Positions 1-5,400 of a stretch of DNA of 5,669 bases are shown piece by piece. The stretch is from Bordetella parapertussis. GTDB lineage: Bacteria; Pseudomonadota; Gammaproteobacteria; Burkholderiales; Burkholderiaceae_B. The notes beneath the pieces were generated by a model that saw only the letters and a list, made by a program, of their open reading frames with translations, searched no databases and was not told the DNA's origin. The position numbers and the translations under genes were made by a program. The stretch spans positions 1 through 5,669 of the forward strand of contig CAMAYM010000138.1 of assembly GCA_945862495.1 (NCBI GenBank), read 5' to 3'. Numbering within the stretch: the stretch's first letter is position 1; every line of letters begins with the position of its first letter.

Positions 1-2
1 CT

Positions 3-68
3 GTGATTCAAGTTGTTGGAGTGGCCAAGGAGGAGATGGCTGGCTCTAATGTGCTTTGGCTGCTCTGA
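3..68 (+). CDS. Possible C-terminal end of a plus-strand gene (partial)
   Basis: From the left edge one plus-strand frame stays open for 21 codons to a TGA at 66-68, ending in residues SNVLWLL. Codons starting with G are common (GTG, GTT, GGA, GCC, GAG, GCT), which is typical of coding DNA, and a weak hairpin with a T run follows about 20 nt later. Twenty-one residues are too few to assign a family. If real, the gene is convergent with the minus-strand genes; an integrase at the end of an element would fit the layout, but nothing in the residues shows this. It may equally be noncoding. Confidence 0.25.
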   Translation: MIQVVGVAKEEMAGSNVLWLL

Positions 69-87
69 GGTGGTGATGTTTAGAAAC

Positions 88-116
88 GCCTGATACCGTA
101 TAGGTAGGTCTTTTTT
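88..116 (+). terminator. Weak intrinsic-terminator-like hairpin
   Basis: CCT(G)ATA at 89-95 can pair with TATAGG at 99-104 around a CCG loop, with one bulged G, and a run of six T follows at 111-116. The stem is short and AT-rich and the T run begins several bases after it, so this is a weak candidate. Its position fits the end of a plus-strand gene stopping at 68. Confidence 0.25.
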
Positions 117-180
117 AAGTGACCACCCCAAATTGGAACCTTAGTTCTGAGGGCGCGGTGGCCCCTATCTAGATCAAGAC

Positions 181-444
181 CTAGTTAAATTGGTGCGCGA
201 TTGCTTTGGTTGCATTAAGCGAAAGAAATGCGTCATTATTTGGTGGATCAAGACACTCCCCCAGTTGCATGGCCTCACGTTGCATTTTGATCGCCATTCT
301 TGATAGTTTTGACCTGTACTTGGCCAGCACATTGGCGTTTGTGACAATGCGATTCAGTAAGTCGGCATTACTCCACAGTACCAGCGCCAGTTGAATGATG
401 TCTTGTTTGGTTGTCAGAGTCGACTTAACGTCTGTTTTTTGCAT
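181..444 (-). CDS. Hypothetical 87-aa protein
   Basis: I do not recognise this family. The ATG at 442-444 is preceded by AGGTGA (448-453), with the AGG 6 nt from the start codon, which supports a real gene. The protein looks almost entirely helical: residues 13-62 alternate hydrophobic and charged positions (IIQLALVLWS, then NRIVTNANVLAKYRSKLSRM), and a Pro-Pro pair at 67-68 separates a short tail. There is no signal peptide, membrane segment or Cys/His cluster; the single Cys is at residue 64. It is the last minus-strand gene seen, 250 bp beyond the primase-helicase gene, and the repeats in that gap may hold its promoter or operator. It could be a small regulatory or element-maintenance protein, but no function can be assigned. 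Confidence 0.6.
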   Translation of the reverse strand: MQKTDVKSTLTTKQDIIQLALVLWSNADLLNRIVTNANVLAKYRSKLSRMAIKMQREAMQLGECLDPPNNDAFLSLNATKAIAHQFN

Positions 445-513
445 ATTTCACCTATGTGTTTGGTTAACTATTTGCAGTGTGGGTCCAGATTTGCCGTTTA
501 AGACCGATCAAGC

Positions 514-529
514 CTACGCGTGCGCGTAG
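514..529. repeat. 16-bp near-perfect palindrome (CTACGCG-TG-CGCGTAG)
   Basis: CTACGCG at 514-520 and its exact reverse complement CGCGTAG at 523-529 are separated by TG. It is GC-rich within an AT-rich gap and lies 70-85 bp upstream of the 87-aa gene. A two-base centre is too short for a stable RNA loop without opening an inner pair, and no T run follows on either strand. A binding site for a dimeric protein, such as an operator for the downstream gene, is therefore more likely than a terminator. Confidence 0.5.
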
Positions 530-621
530 AGGTATAAATAGAACTTGACCCTCTACTTCTAATTACCCATTAAGTGAACTATTTTTGCCCATGCTTTGTT
601 TGGCGTGAAACTCAATACAAC

Positions 622-682
622 GTTCACAATATTCACAACATTCACACCCATTTCTGAATATGAACATGTGAAGATTGTGAAC
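622..682. repeat. Iteron-like TTCACA array forming a 16-bp inverted repeat
   Basis: Three direct 9-bp units start at 623, 632 and 641, each beginning TTCACA. Two inverted TGTGAA copies lie at 667 and 676, again 9 bp apart. As a result GTTCACAATATTCACA (622-637) matches the reverse complement of 667-682 at 15 of 16 positions across a 29-bp spacer, and the spacer itself contains ATTCA (640-644) and TGAAT (655-659). The 9-mer at 629-637 differs from the DnaA-box consensus TTATNCACA at one position. The array begins about 13 bp beyond the primase-helicase stop codon. The repeats are seen directly; a role as a replication origin or protein-binding array is inferred. No T run supports a simple terminator. 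Confidence 0.6.
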
Positions 683-694
683 TTTGAAATGACT

Positions 695-3289
695 TTAACC
701 TTGCGGTGAAATACTTCCCGTAATTTTTCTGAGGGTGCAATGTATACCATCACGTTTTGGTTTGTTATCGACTGAAAGATGGACCCCCAGTAAACGCATT
801 CCTGGGGCAATTCGACGAAGTACATCACCTAACCCACGGGGGCTTCGTGGCCAGTATTCCTTTTCCTCAAATAGGCCAGAGCGCAATTCATTAAGTGCAT
901 CTAGCAGGTCCTTTACGGTCCCTTGGTGACTTCGCCCCAATTCAACAAAGTTAAGACATTGAACAGCAACTGGAGATGAATCAATTGTCCGTCGCACTGC
1001 ATTTTTGCGATGGTCATGGTACTTTGCCAACCAAATCCCAGCCCCAAATCCTAGAGCCGCTGCCATTGCCTCTCCCAACTTCGCAAAATCAGCCATGCGC
1101 GGAAGTTGCTCCGCGTCAATTTCAACTGCATGTAGCTCGGCTAAGCTTTCAGAAAAGAGTGTCAAAATCCCACCGAAAATGGATGGTAAATACCGATCAA
1201 TATTTTCACTTAAGTCTTTTTCAGTTCTACGCTTCTCAATGGTTGGAAGGCAGATACTGATTGTGCGATCCAGTAAGTCTTGCCGCAATACAACAGCACC
1301 AATTCCATTGATTACCACTGGATTGTGAGCCTCCAAAATGGTCTCTTCGTCATTCGTATAGAGCGTTCTACCAGCAGTGCCACCCCCAGTTGCGACCGTA
1401 CAAAGAGCATCAGAAATATCGTTGCTGATGTTCGATAGATTTTCAAAACTAAGAAGGTGGTTATTCTTGGCTGATACGTAAATATCCTCGACTGCCTTGG
1501 GACGACCACGTAGCATGACCTGATTAGGGTCAATAAGACTTCGGATCAGAGTTTGCGTAGAACTTTTTGCTGAACCTTGCTCCCCAGTCAATTCCATAAC
1601 AGGATAAGGGGTGTCACATCTGTAGGTTTCAAGAATCCACGCCAAAAGCAAGATTCGATCCTCAGCAGGTATGTTCAAGAATGCCCATAGGTGATCGTAA
1701 GACCCCCCCAGCTGGGGATTGGGCAGCGGTCGCATAGCCTTGGTTCGTGTAAACCTAACGCTGGGTTTTTGCTCAACGCGCCAGCCAGCAGAAGTCACGC
1801 ATATGGCTTGCCAATCATCGTCGCACAAATCAATCCAATAACCACGTTCGTCTTTACCAATACGGCGAAAAACCTTTTGTTCTGAGCCATCAAAACGTGC
1901 CCTACCACTGAGTGTGTTTTTGACAGTCTTCAAAGTTTCGCTTGAGGGCGCCTTGCCTAATTCAGTGTGCGCCATCCTTGCGAGCCACTCGCCAAAGCCA
2001 ATTGAATTGATTTCCCAGTGCTGTTGGTGCGTTACGCCATCATTTTCTTGCGCAAACGAAGCGTAACCACTGCCATCAGAGTCATGCCAAAGTTCACAAT
2101 GCTCACAAGTTAACTGAACAAGAACTTCTGCGACGTTGTCATTATCAAAACCGCCACCAAAGCTGCTGACAAATCCATCCAAAGCCCCGGTTCGAACTTT
2201 AGAATTGGCAGCCTTAAATTGCATCCGATAAGTTTCGTAGCTGAGTGGCTCACAGGATTTAATGACTCCAAGCGAATCTATGACTATTTGCTGAAGATAC
2301 GCACTGGGATCAGTTTCTGTCTGACCAATAGCGCGTTCAACAATTTGAATTGCTAATGGCAGGACAGTAGCTTGATGCTTTGAGTTCCACTCCCAGCCTT
2401 TATCAGCGGCAAGTCGGAAAAGACTACCAAGAGTTATAGGCTTTCCGTTACCACTACCAAAGCTTGACCATTTGTAAGCTGTTTCACCCTCGCGATAACT
2501 TGCCGCAGGAGAACTCCACTCATCCCACACTGTAAGTCCTTCTAAGCTGCCTTCAAATCCATTGTGCAGTGCCATACCAATTGATAACCATGTTTGGTAA
2601 GCACAATCTGGTGTAAGTACACCGAGTGCACTGATAACGCGCAGTTGATCGTTTGCGAATCCGTTTGACACAGGTTGCTCGTCACTCTTTTCATTCTCTT
2701 GCGACGGTGGAATTGAATCGGTAATTTTTGTCCATGTGTATGGTTGGGTATGAGTAGCTTCTACAATTAAAACCATGAACGGGTTTTGGGGATCTTTTTG
2801 ATGGAAAAACCCGGGCAGACGAAGAACTCGCGCTAAATCGCGGGCATTAGGGTCTGAACCATATTGCTTCACCATCGTTGTCATGACGGCCTTGAACTCA
2901 GCCAGTGCATCTTTGCCGCCGTGTGTAAGCCAGTAGCGGTGAAACTTACCGGGTGAAGTTTCCACAACAATCTGTGGCAGAAGAGTTGGAATTGGAACTC
3001 CAGCGCGATCAGCCTCTTGGAAAATTGCACGAACTTCAATGATGTTTGCGTTTGAACGACCCTTTAGATCAGTTTGATTGACCGTGACAAAGATACCAGC
3101 CCCTTCTGCATTAAGGCGGCAAAGCTCACCAAAATGTTGCTCTAACGAGCCATGCAAGAGTCTGGTCAGTGACGGATTTTTTCGAGACTTGTTGTCATCG
3201 AAGGTTTGAAACGTGAACTCTTCTACGCCTTCAGCTAGAAGGGTGAGGAATTGATCGGCAGTTGATTTTGATACGGATGTAGCAGCCAT
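695..3289 (-). CDS. Primase-helicase: RepB-type primase fused to AAA+ ATPase
   Basis: An 864-aa replication protein expected to prime and unwind DNA for an element's own replication. Residues about 25-180 resemble the RepB-type archaeo-eukaryotic primase domain: FVTVNQTD (67-74), an acidic E92-x-D94 pair, PGKFHRYW with H117, and RVLRLPGFFH with H163. Residues about 213-300 resemble a PriCT-type domain (LSIGMALHNGF, then YKWSSF). Residues about 385-520 match the accessory region that precedes the helicase in such proteins. The ATPase has Walker A GEQGSAKSS (569-577), a Walker B-like HLLSFEN (611-617), a sensor-like NPVVING (656-662) and an arginine-finger candidate in DLLDR (R675). The C-terminus (about 770-858) looks like a winged helix. 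GGAG at 3296-3299 (minus strand) lies 6 nt before the ATG, inside a hairpin arm. The gene looks complete. A G7 run lies within the codons at 1703-1709. Catalytic assignments come from motif memory, not an alignment. Confidence 0.9.
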   Translation of the reverse strand: MAATSVSKSTADQFLTLLAEGVEEFTFQTFDDNKSRKNPSLTRLLHGSLEQHFGELCRLNAEGAGIFVTVNQTDLKGRSNANIIEVRAIFQEADRAGVPIPTLLPQIVVETSPGKFHRYWLTHGGKDALAEFKAVMTTMVKQYGSDPNARDLARVLRLPGFFHQKDPQNPFMVLIVEATHTQPYTWTKITDSIPPSQENEKSDEQPVSNGFANDQLRVISALGVLTPDCAYQTWLSIGMALHNGFEGSLEGLTVWDEWSSPAASYREGETAYKWSSFGSGNGKPITLGSLFRLAADKGWEWNSKHQATVLPLAIQIVERAIGQTETDPSAYLQQIVIDSLGVIKSCEPLSYETYRMQFKAANSKVRTGALDGFVSSFGGGFDNDNVAEVLVQLTCEHCELWHDSDGSGYASFAQENDGVTHQQHWEINSIGFGEWLARMAHTELGKAPSSETLKTVKNTLSGRARFDGSEQKVFRRIGKDERGYWIDLCDDDWQAICVTSAGWRVEQKPSVRFTRTKAMRPLPNPQLGGSYDHLWAFLNIPAEDRILLLAWILETYRCDTPYPVMELTGEQGSAKSSTQTLIRSLIDPNQVMLRGRPKAVEDIYVSAKNNHLLSFENLSNISNDISDALCTVATGGGTAGRTLYTNDEETILEAHNPVVINGIGAVVLRQDLLDRTISICLPTIEKRRTEKDLSENIDRYLPSIFGGILTLFSESLAELHAVEIDAEQLPRMADFAKLGEAMAAALGFGAGIWLAKYHDHRKNAVRRTIDSSPVAVQCLNFVELGRSHQGTVKDLLDALNELRSGLFEEKEYWPRSPRGLGDVLRRIAPGMRLLGVHLSVDNKPKRDGIHCTLRKITGSISPQG

Positions 3290-3293
3290 TTAG

Positions 3294-3317
3294 GACTCCA
3301 AAAAAGTTAAAGGAGTC
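3294..3317 (-). promoter_or_regulatory. Hairpin covering the Shine-Dalgarno of the primase-helicase gene
   Basis: GACTCC (3294-3299) and GGAGTC (3312-3317) form a perfect 6-bp stem with a 12-nt AT-rich loop. In the minus-strand mRNA the 3' arm contains the GGAG ribosome-binding site, 6 nt before the ATG at 3289. The folded form would hide the site, suggesting translational control of replication-protein level, or it could be a palindromic protein site. The pairing is seen directly; the control is inferred. Confidence 0.45.
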
Positions 3318-3328
3318 GCTACTACGAT

Positions 3329-3428
3329 GCCCGAGTCAAAAATTCCCCCACTACTCGGTCAAGCTCTCAATAGCTGTCGTCTGTCACTCGGGTCATTAAG
3401 TTTCACCAGAGTAAGGCAACTCTGGTCA
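3329..3428. repeat. Array of T(G/C)ACC(A/C)GAGT motifs, 33-bp spacing
   Basis: On the minus strand, TGACCAGAGT (3428-3419), TGACCCGAGT (3395-3386) and TGACCGAGT (3361-3353) have their GAGT ends exactly 33 bp apart. On the plus strand, TCACCAGAGT lies at 3403-3412 and TGCCCGAGT at 3328-3336. A sixth, partial copy (GACCAGAG, 3449-3442 on the minus strand) lies in the last codons of the 233-aa gene. The spacing, close to three helical turns, would place bound proteins on one face. The array occupies most of the 145-bp gap upstream of the primase-helicase gene, so it may be an operator region or iterons. No convincing -35/-10 pair was found. Confidence 0.55.
3405..3426 (-). repeat. Perfect 8-bp stem-loop just after the 233-aa gene
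   Basis: ACCAGAGT (3405-3412) and ACTCTGGT (3419-3426) are exact reverse complements around a 6-nt loop, AAGGCA. The structure begins 8 nt beyond the stop codon of the 233-aa gene, as a terminator would, but the downstream minus-strand bases are GAAACTTAATG, with no U run. Both arms are also copies of the repeated motif that fills this gap, so a paired protein-binding site is the better reading; a Rho-dependent or weak terminator remains possible. Confidence 0.5.
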
Positions 3429-3434
3429 TTAGCC

Positions 3435-4136
3435 TTATTTGCTCTGGTCGAAATCTGGTTTGTTAATTTCAAATCTTTCAAAGACCTTTGGAAATTTTCG
3501 CTCTAATGTTTTCCAACCCTGTTGTTCACTTAAACTGCATTTCCTACTATGTAAGACCATGCCCTGCATAACTGTGTACGGGCAAAAAAATGCTGGGAAT
3601 CCACCCCTGGCAGATTTACCGTCCACCCTTTTAGCCGATTTCAACCAAGGTATTTTTCCTAAATCATTGAACCAGGCTTCTTTAAGACCCCACACACCAA
3701 AAGCATCTATTAACTCTCTGCGCTGAGCTAATACCGAGTAATCCGGTATCTTTATATCGGCGGGATTGTTTGTACAGCTTTTGGAACTATCAAAAGCGGT
3801 TTCCGTGATCTTCTCAAACAATCCTTGCTCTAGAACCTCTTCAGCACTAATTCCAGCCAAGATTTCGTACGAACGATCATTGAATATAAATGAATTAAAT
3901 ATGCATGAATTCGCACCTGTTTGCTGCCGATTGGAAAGCAGGTAAAAGTCATCAGGGATCAGAAGTAAATCATCTACAGTAGATAAGAAATAGACTACCG
4001 ATCCATCATCTTGTTCTTGTTCGGAAATGAAGCATTCCCTTTTTCCAACATCAATGAAAAACCAAATATGGCACCCAGTAGCGCCATCGATTATTTGCTC
4101 AATGGTTACACCTGCTTCTTTCGCTCGCATGCGCAT
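3435..4136 (-). CDS. Hypothetical 233-aa accessory protein, conserved-looking C-terminal domain
   Basis: Function unknown. I prefer the ATG at 4134-4136 because AAGGGG (4143-4148) sits 6 nt upstream; an in-frame TTG at 4151 would overlap that site. Residues 1-120 are acidic and mixed alpha/beta, with no motif I can name (the IEQIIDGATGCHIWFF stretch and DDLLLIPDDFYLL are its clearest segments). Residues about 134-222 resemble the C-terminal part of hypothetical proteins I recall from proteobacterial islands: RRELIDAFGVW, then AWFNDL, a basic segment SAKRVDGKSARGG, FFCPYTVMQGMV, and a closing LSEQQGWKTLERKFPKVFERF. That arrangement could be a nucleic-acid-binding fold, but this is inference. 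No membrane segment or signal peptide is visible. It lies between the HGGxSTG gene (91-bp gap) and the primase-helicase gene (145-bp gap), so it may be transcribed separately from both. Confidence 0.75.
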   Translation of the reverse strand: MRMRAKEAGVTIEQIIDGATGCHIWFFIDVGKRECFISEQEQDDGSVVYFLSTVDDLLLIPDDFYLLSNRQQTGANSCIFNSFIFNDRSYEILAGISAEEVLEQGLFEKITETAFDSSKSCTNNPADIKIPDYSVLAQRRELIDAFGVWGLKEAWFNDLGKIPWLKSAKRVDGKSARGGFPAFFCPYTVMQGMVLHSRKCSLSEQQGWKTLERKFPKVFERFEINKPDFDQSK

Positions 4137-4139
4137 GCT

Positions 4140-4166
4140 GCACCCCTTCAAAGTGCACCTTCAAAA
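4140..4166 (-). repeat. Imperfect tandem repeat overlapping a Shine-Dalgarno
   Basis: Read on the minus strand, TTTGAAGGTGCA (4166-4155) is followed after one base by TTTGAAGGGGTGCA (4153-4140). The second copy contains the AAGGGG ribosome-binding site of the 233-aa gene, so the first copy offers a second purine-rich site about 13 nt upstream. It may be a small duplication or a binding site affecting translation. Confidence 0.4.
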
Positions 4167-4169
4167 GAT

Positions 4170-4227
4170 AACTCCAGCAGACGGGTGAAGGTGTCCCGCT
4201 TTTCAGCCGCTAAACCTAGCTGGAGTT
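4170..4227. repeat. 9-bp inverted repeat flanking a 40-bp spacer
   Basis: AACTCCAGC (4170-4178) and GCTGGAGTT (4219-4227) are exact reverse complements. The second arm abuts the stop codon of the HGGxSTG gene (4228-4230), so the pair fills the gap before the 233-aa gene. Inside, CGGG (4182-4185) can pair with CCCG (4195-4198). No U run follows on the minus strand. It could be a protein site, a recombination-type site or an extended RNA stem; the sequence does not decide. Confidence 0.4.
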
Positions 4228-4488
4228 TTAATTATTCTCTGATTCGTTGTGAAGCTTTAACAGATTGTTAATCAAGGCGCTGTCTACCTTGCGCTGGGAA
4301 GCAGCAACTTTCGTTCGTTGCCCATGCTTGACTGGTGCTCCAGTTGATTTTCCGCCATGCATTCTGCAGCGTCCGTTCTTCATTGAGGGGTTCTGGCAAG
4401 ACTTGCCTGATCTGCACTTAGCACCGCACCTTGGAAGCAGTGCCAATGCTTTTCTTGCTTGATGCATAGGGTTCTGTAAAATTTTCAC
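4228..4488 (-). CDS. Small HGGxSTG-motif protein with C-x9-C-x9-C-x2-H
   Basis: A basic 86-aa protein carrying the HGGKSTG motif (residues 44-50), matching the HGGxSTG domain family of uncharacterised proteobacterial proteins. Cys21, Cys31, Cys41 and His44 are spaced C-x9-C-x9-C-x2-H, suggesting a small zinc-binding or nucleic-acid-binding unit; an extra Cys25 sits where I would expect Thr in relatives. The N-terminal NPMHQARKAL segment also looks family-typical. I chose the GTG at 4486-4488 because AAGG followed by five G lies 8 nt upstream and starts at the stop of the 197-aa gene. An in-frame ATG at 4512 overlaps that gene by 14 nt and has no good ribosome site; an ATG at 4467 would cut the conserved N-terminus. 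The zinc role is inferred and the biological function is unknown. Confidence 0.75.
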   Translation of the reverse strand: MKILQNPMHQARKALALLPRCGAKCRSGKSCQNPSMKNGRCRMHGGKSTGAPVKHGQRTKVAASQRKVDSALINNLLKLHNESENN

Positions 4489-4498
4489 AAGCCCCCCC

Positions 4499-5092
4499 TT
4501 ATTTGATGACATTACCGATCACCGCAGGGCCGTTGACTTGCAAGTGCTGAACGGTGACAACTTGACTAGCGCCAGTCTGAAGGCGCTCTAGAGTTAAAGC
4601 AGCGCGAGAGAAAGCATCCATCATCTTGGCAGCTACTTTTGCCTTTTTGCAAGCCACTTCTGCGTCCTTACTTTGAGCCGATTCAGCCATCAATTCAAGA
4701 GCACGCTTGTGGGCTGCTGCAAGTTGATGAGTCAGCATCTTTTGAATTGGCCCCTTTGCTTTTACAAGATGACTGGTCTCAAGCGCTAACTCCAAAACAC
4801 CCGCTTTTTCAATCAAATCAGCCCGTTGATTGCTTGCACTCAGATTAAGCAAATCAGGCTCTTGCAGCACCATCTCAAGGCCAGGCAAGTTAGACGATGG
4901 CGGGGGGATTATCTCGCCTCCTGCGCCTGTTTTAAGGGCTTTCTGAGGCTTTAGCAGTTCAACTGATTGGCGCTCCAAGTCGGTAGCGCAACGAAGATCG
5001 AATTCTCGCCAAATGGGGTCGTTCTCAGGGGCAAGTAATCTTTTCCGCTGTGCTTCGCGTTGCATCTTGAGGGCTTTGCTGACTTGACCCAT
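4499..5092 (-). CDS. Hypothetical 197-aa protein, partner of the HGGxSTG gene
   Basis: I cannot name a function. The protein starts with a basic segment (KALKMQREAQRKRLL, 6-20), has a Pro-rich linker (62-70, IIPPPSSNL), and is otherwise mostly helical, with long Ala/Leu-rich stretches at about 90-172 including MLTHQLAAAHKRALELMAES (119-138). It ends in a short beta-like tail, QVVTVQHLQVNGPAVIGNV (177-195). From memory, that helical block and the closing VQH-V-N-G-AVIGNV tail are shared by hypothetical proteins encoded next to HGGxSTG genes in other proteobacteria. The ATG at 5092 lies 20 nt after the antitoxin stop with no clear Shine-Dalgarno, so translation may be coupled. The helical core might mediate oligomerisation, but this is inference. 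No membrane segment or catalytic motif is visible. Confidence 0.75.
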   Translation of the reverse strand: MGQVSKALKMQREAQRKRLLAPENDPIWREFDLRCATDLERQSVELLKPQKALKTGAGGEIIPPPSSNLPGLEMVLQEPDLLNLSASNQRADLIEKAGVLELALETSHLVKAKGPIQKMLTHQLAAAHKRALELMAESAQSKDAEVACKKAKVAAKMMDAFSRAALTLERLQTGASQVVTVQHLQVNGPAVIGNVIK

Positions 5093-5112
5093 GGCTTAGG
5101 TGCAAATTTAAG

Positions 5113-5400
5113 TTAGGAGCTCAAAGCGTTGATGACCGCAGATGGGTTCTTCTCGATGACATTCAATAGAACTAACGCTGGCCCTTGTGGGGTGCGGTCA
5201 CCCCTCTCCCAATGCCTTAAGGTCGAAGTCGAGAAGCCAAACCGAGCAGCGAACTGCTCTTGCGTCATACCAATCTTTGCTCGAACTGCTTTGACATCCA
5301 CTGGGCGGGGACGGTGAACTTTGATGTGCGGCGCCTTGCCATCTGCGTGTGCAATGGCCTCCATCAATCCAGCCTTGATATTTTCAAATGCACTTGTCAT
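5113..5400 (-). CDS. Xre-family antitoxin of a HigBA/RelE-type pair
   Basis: A 95-aa DNA-binding antitoxin expected to neutralise the upstream toxin and repress the operon. Residues 34-85 form an Xre-type helix-turn-helix: VKAVRAKIGMTQEQFAARFG gives the first two helices, STSTLRHWERGDRTP the recognition helix and turn, and ALVLLNVIEKNP the closing helix. The N-terminal 30 residues are the likely toxin-contacting arm. I chose the ATG at 5398-5400 because it overlaps the toxin TGA as ATGA and has AAGGAAG (5409-5415) 8 nt upstream; an in-frame ATG at 5424 would add eight residues and place the start upstream of that site. Toxin-first order is usual for HigBA-like systems. Length and organisation match the family. 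The 197-aa gene follows after 20 bp and is probably co-transcribed. Confidence 0.9.
   Translation of the reverse strand: MTSAFENIKAGLMEAIAHADGKAPHIKVHRPRPVDVKAVRAKIGMTQEQFAARFGFSTSTLRHWERGDRTPQGPALVLLNVIEKNPSAVINALSS

Noticed and set aside
544..577. Plus-strand promoter with TTGACC as -35
   Set aside because: At normal spacing the -10 would be CATTAA, a poor match, and no plus-strand gene follows.
623..649. CRISPR-like repeats
   Set aside because: Units of 9 bp without spacers do not fit a CRISPR array.
622..682. Intrinsic terminator of the primase-helicase gene
   Set aside because: The stem is long enough, but the 29-nt loop, low GC and lack of a U run make it unlike an intrinsic terminator; the periodic repeats suggest protein binding.
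559..828. Minus-strand 89-codon frame overlapping the end of the primase-helicase gene
   Set aside because: It overlaps the replication gene by 134 nt in another frame, has no ribosome site, and its Val-Asn-rich repeat is explained by the 9-bp DNA repeats read as codons.
1005..1328. Plus-strand 107-codon frame opposite the helicase region
   Set aside because: It lies wholly antisense to a well-supported gene and has no recognisable domain; it is a shadow frame.
4179..4227. Integron attC site
   Set aside because: Symmetric arms and a TAAAC/GTTTA core invited the idea, but the GTTRRRY/RYYYAAC pattern is not met and no cassette layout or integron integrase is present.
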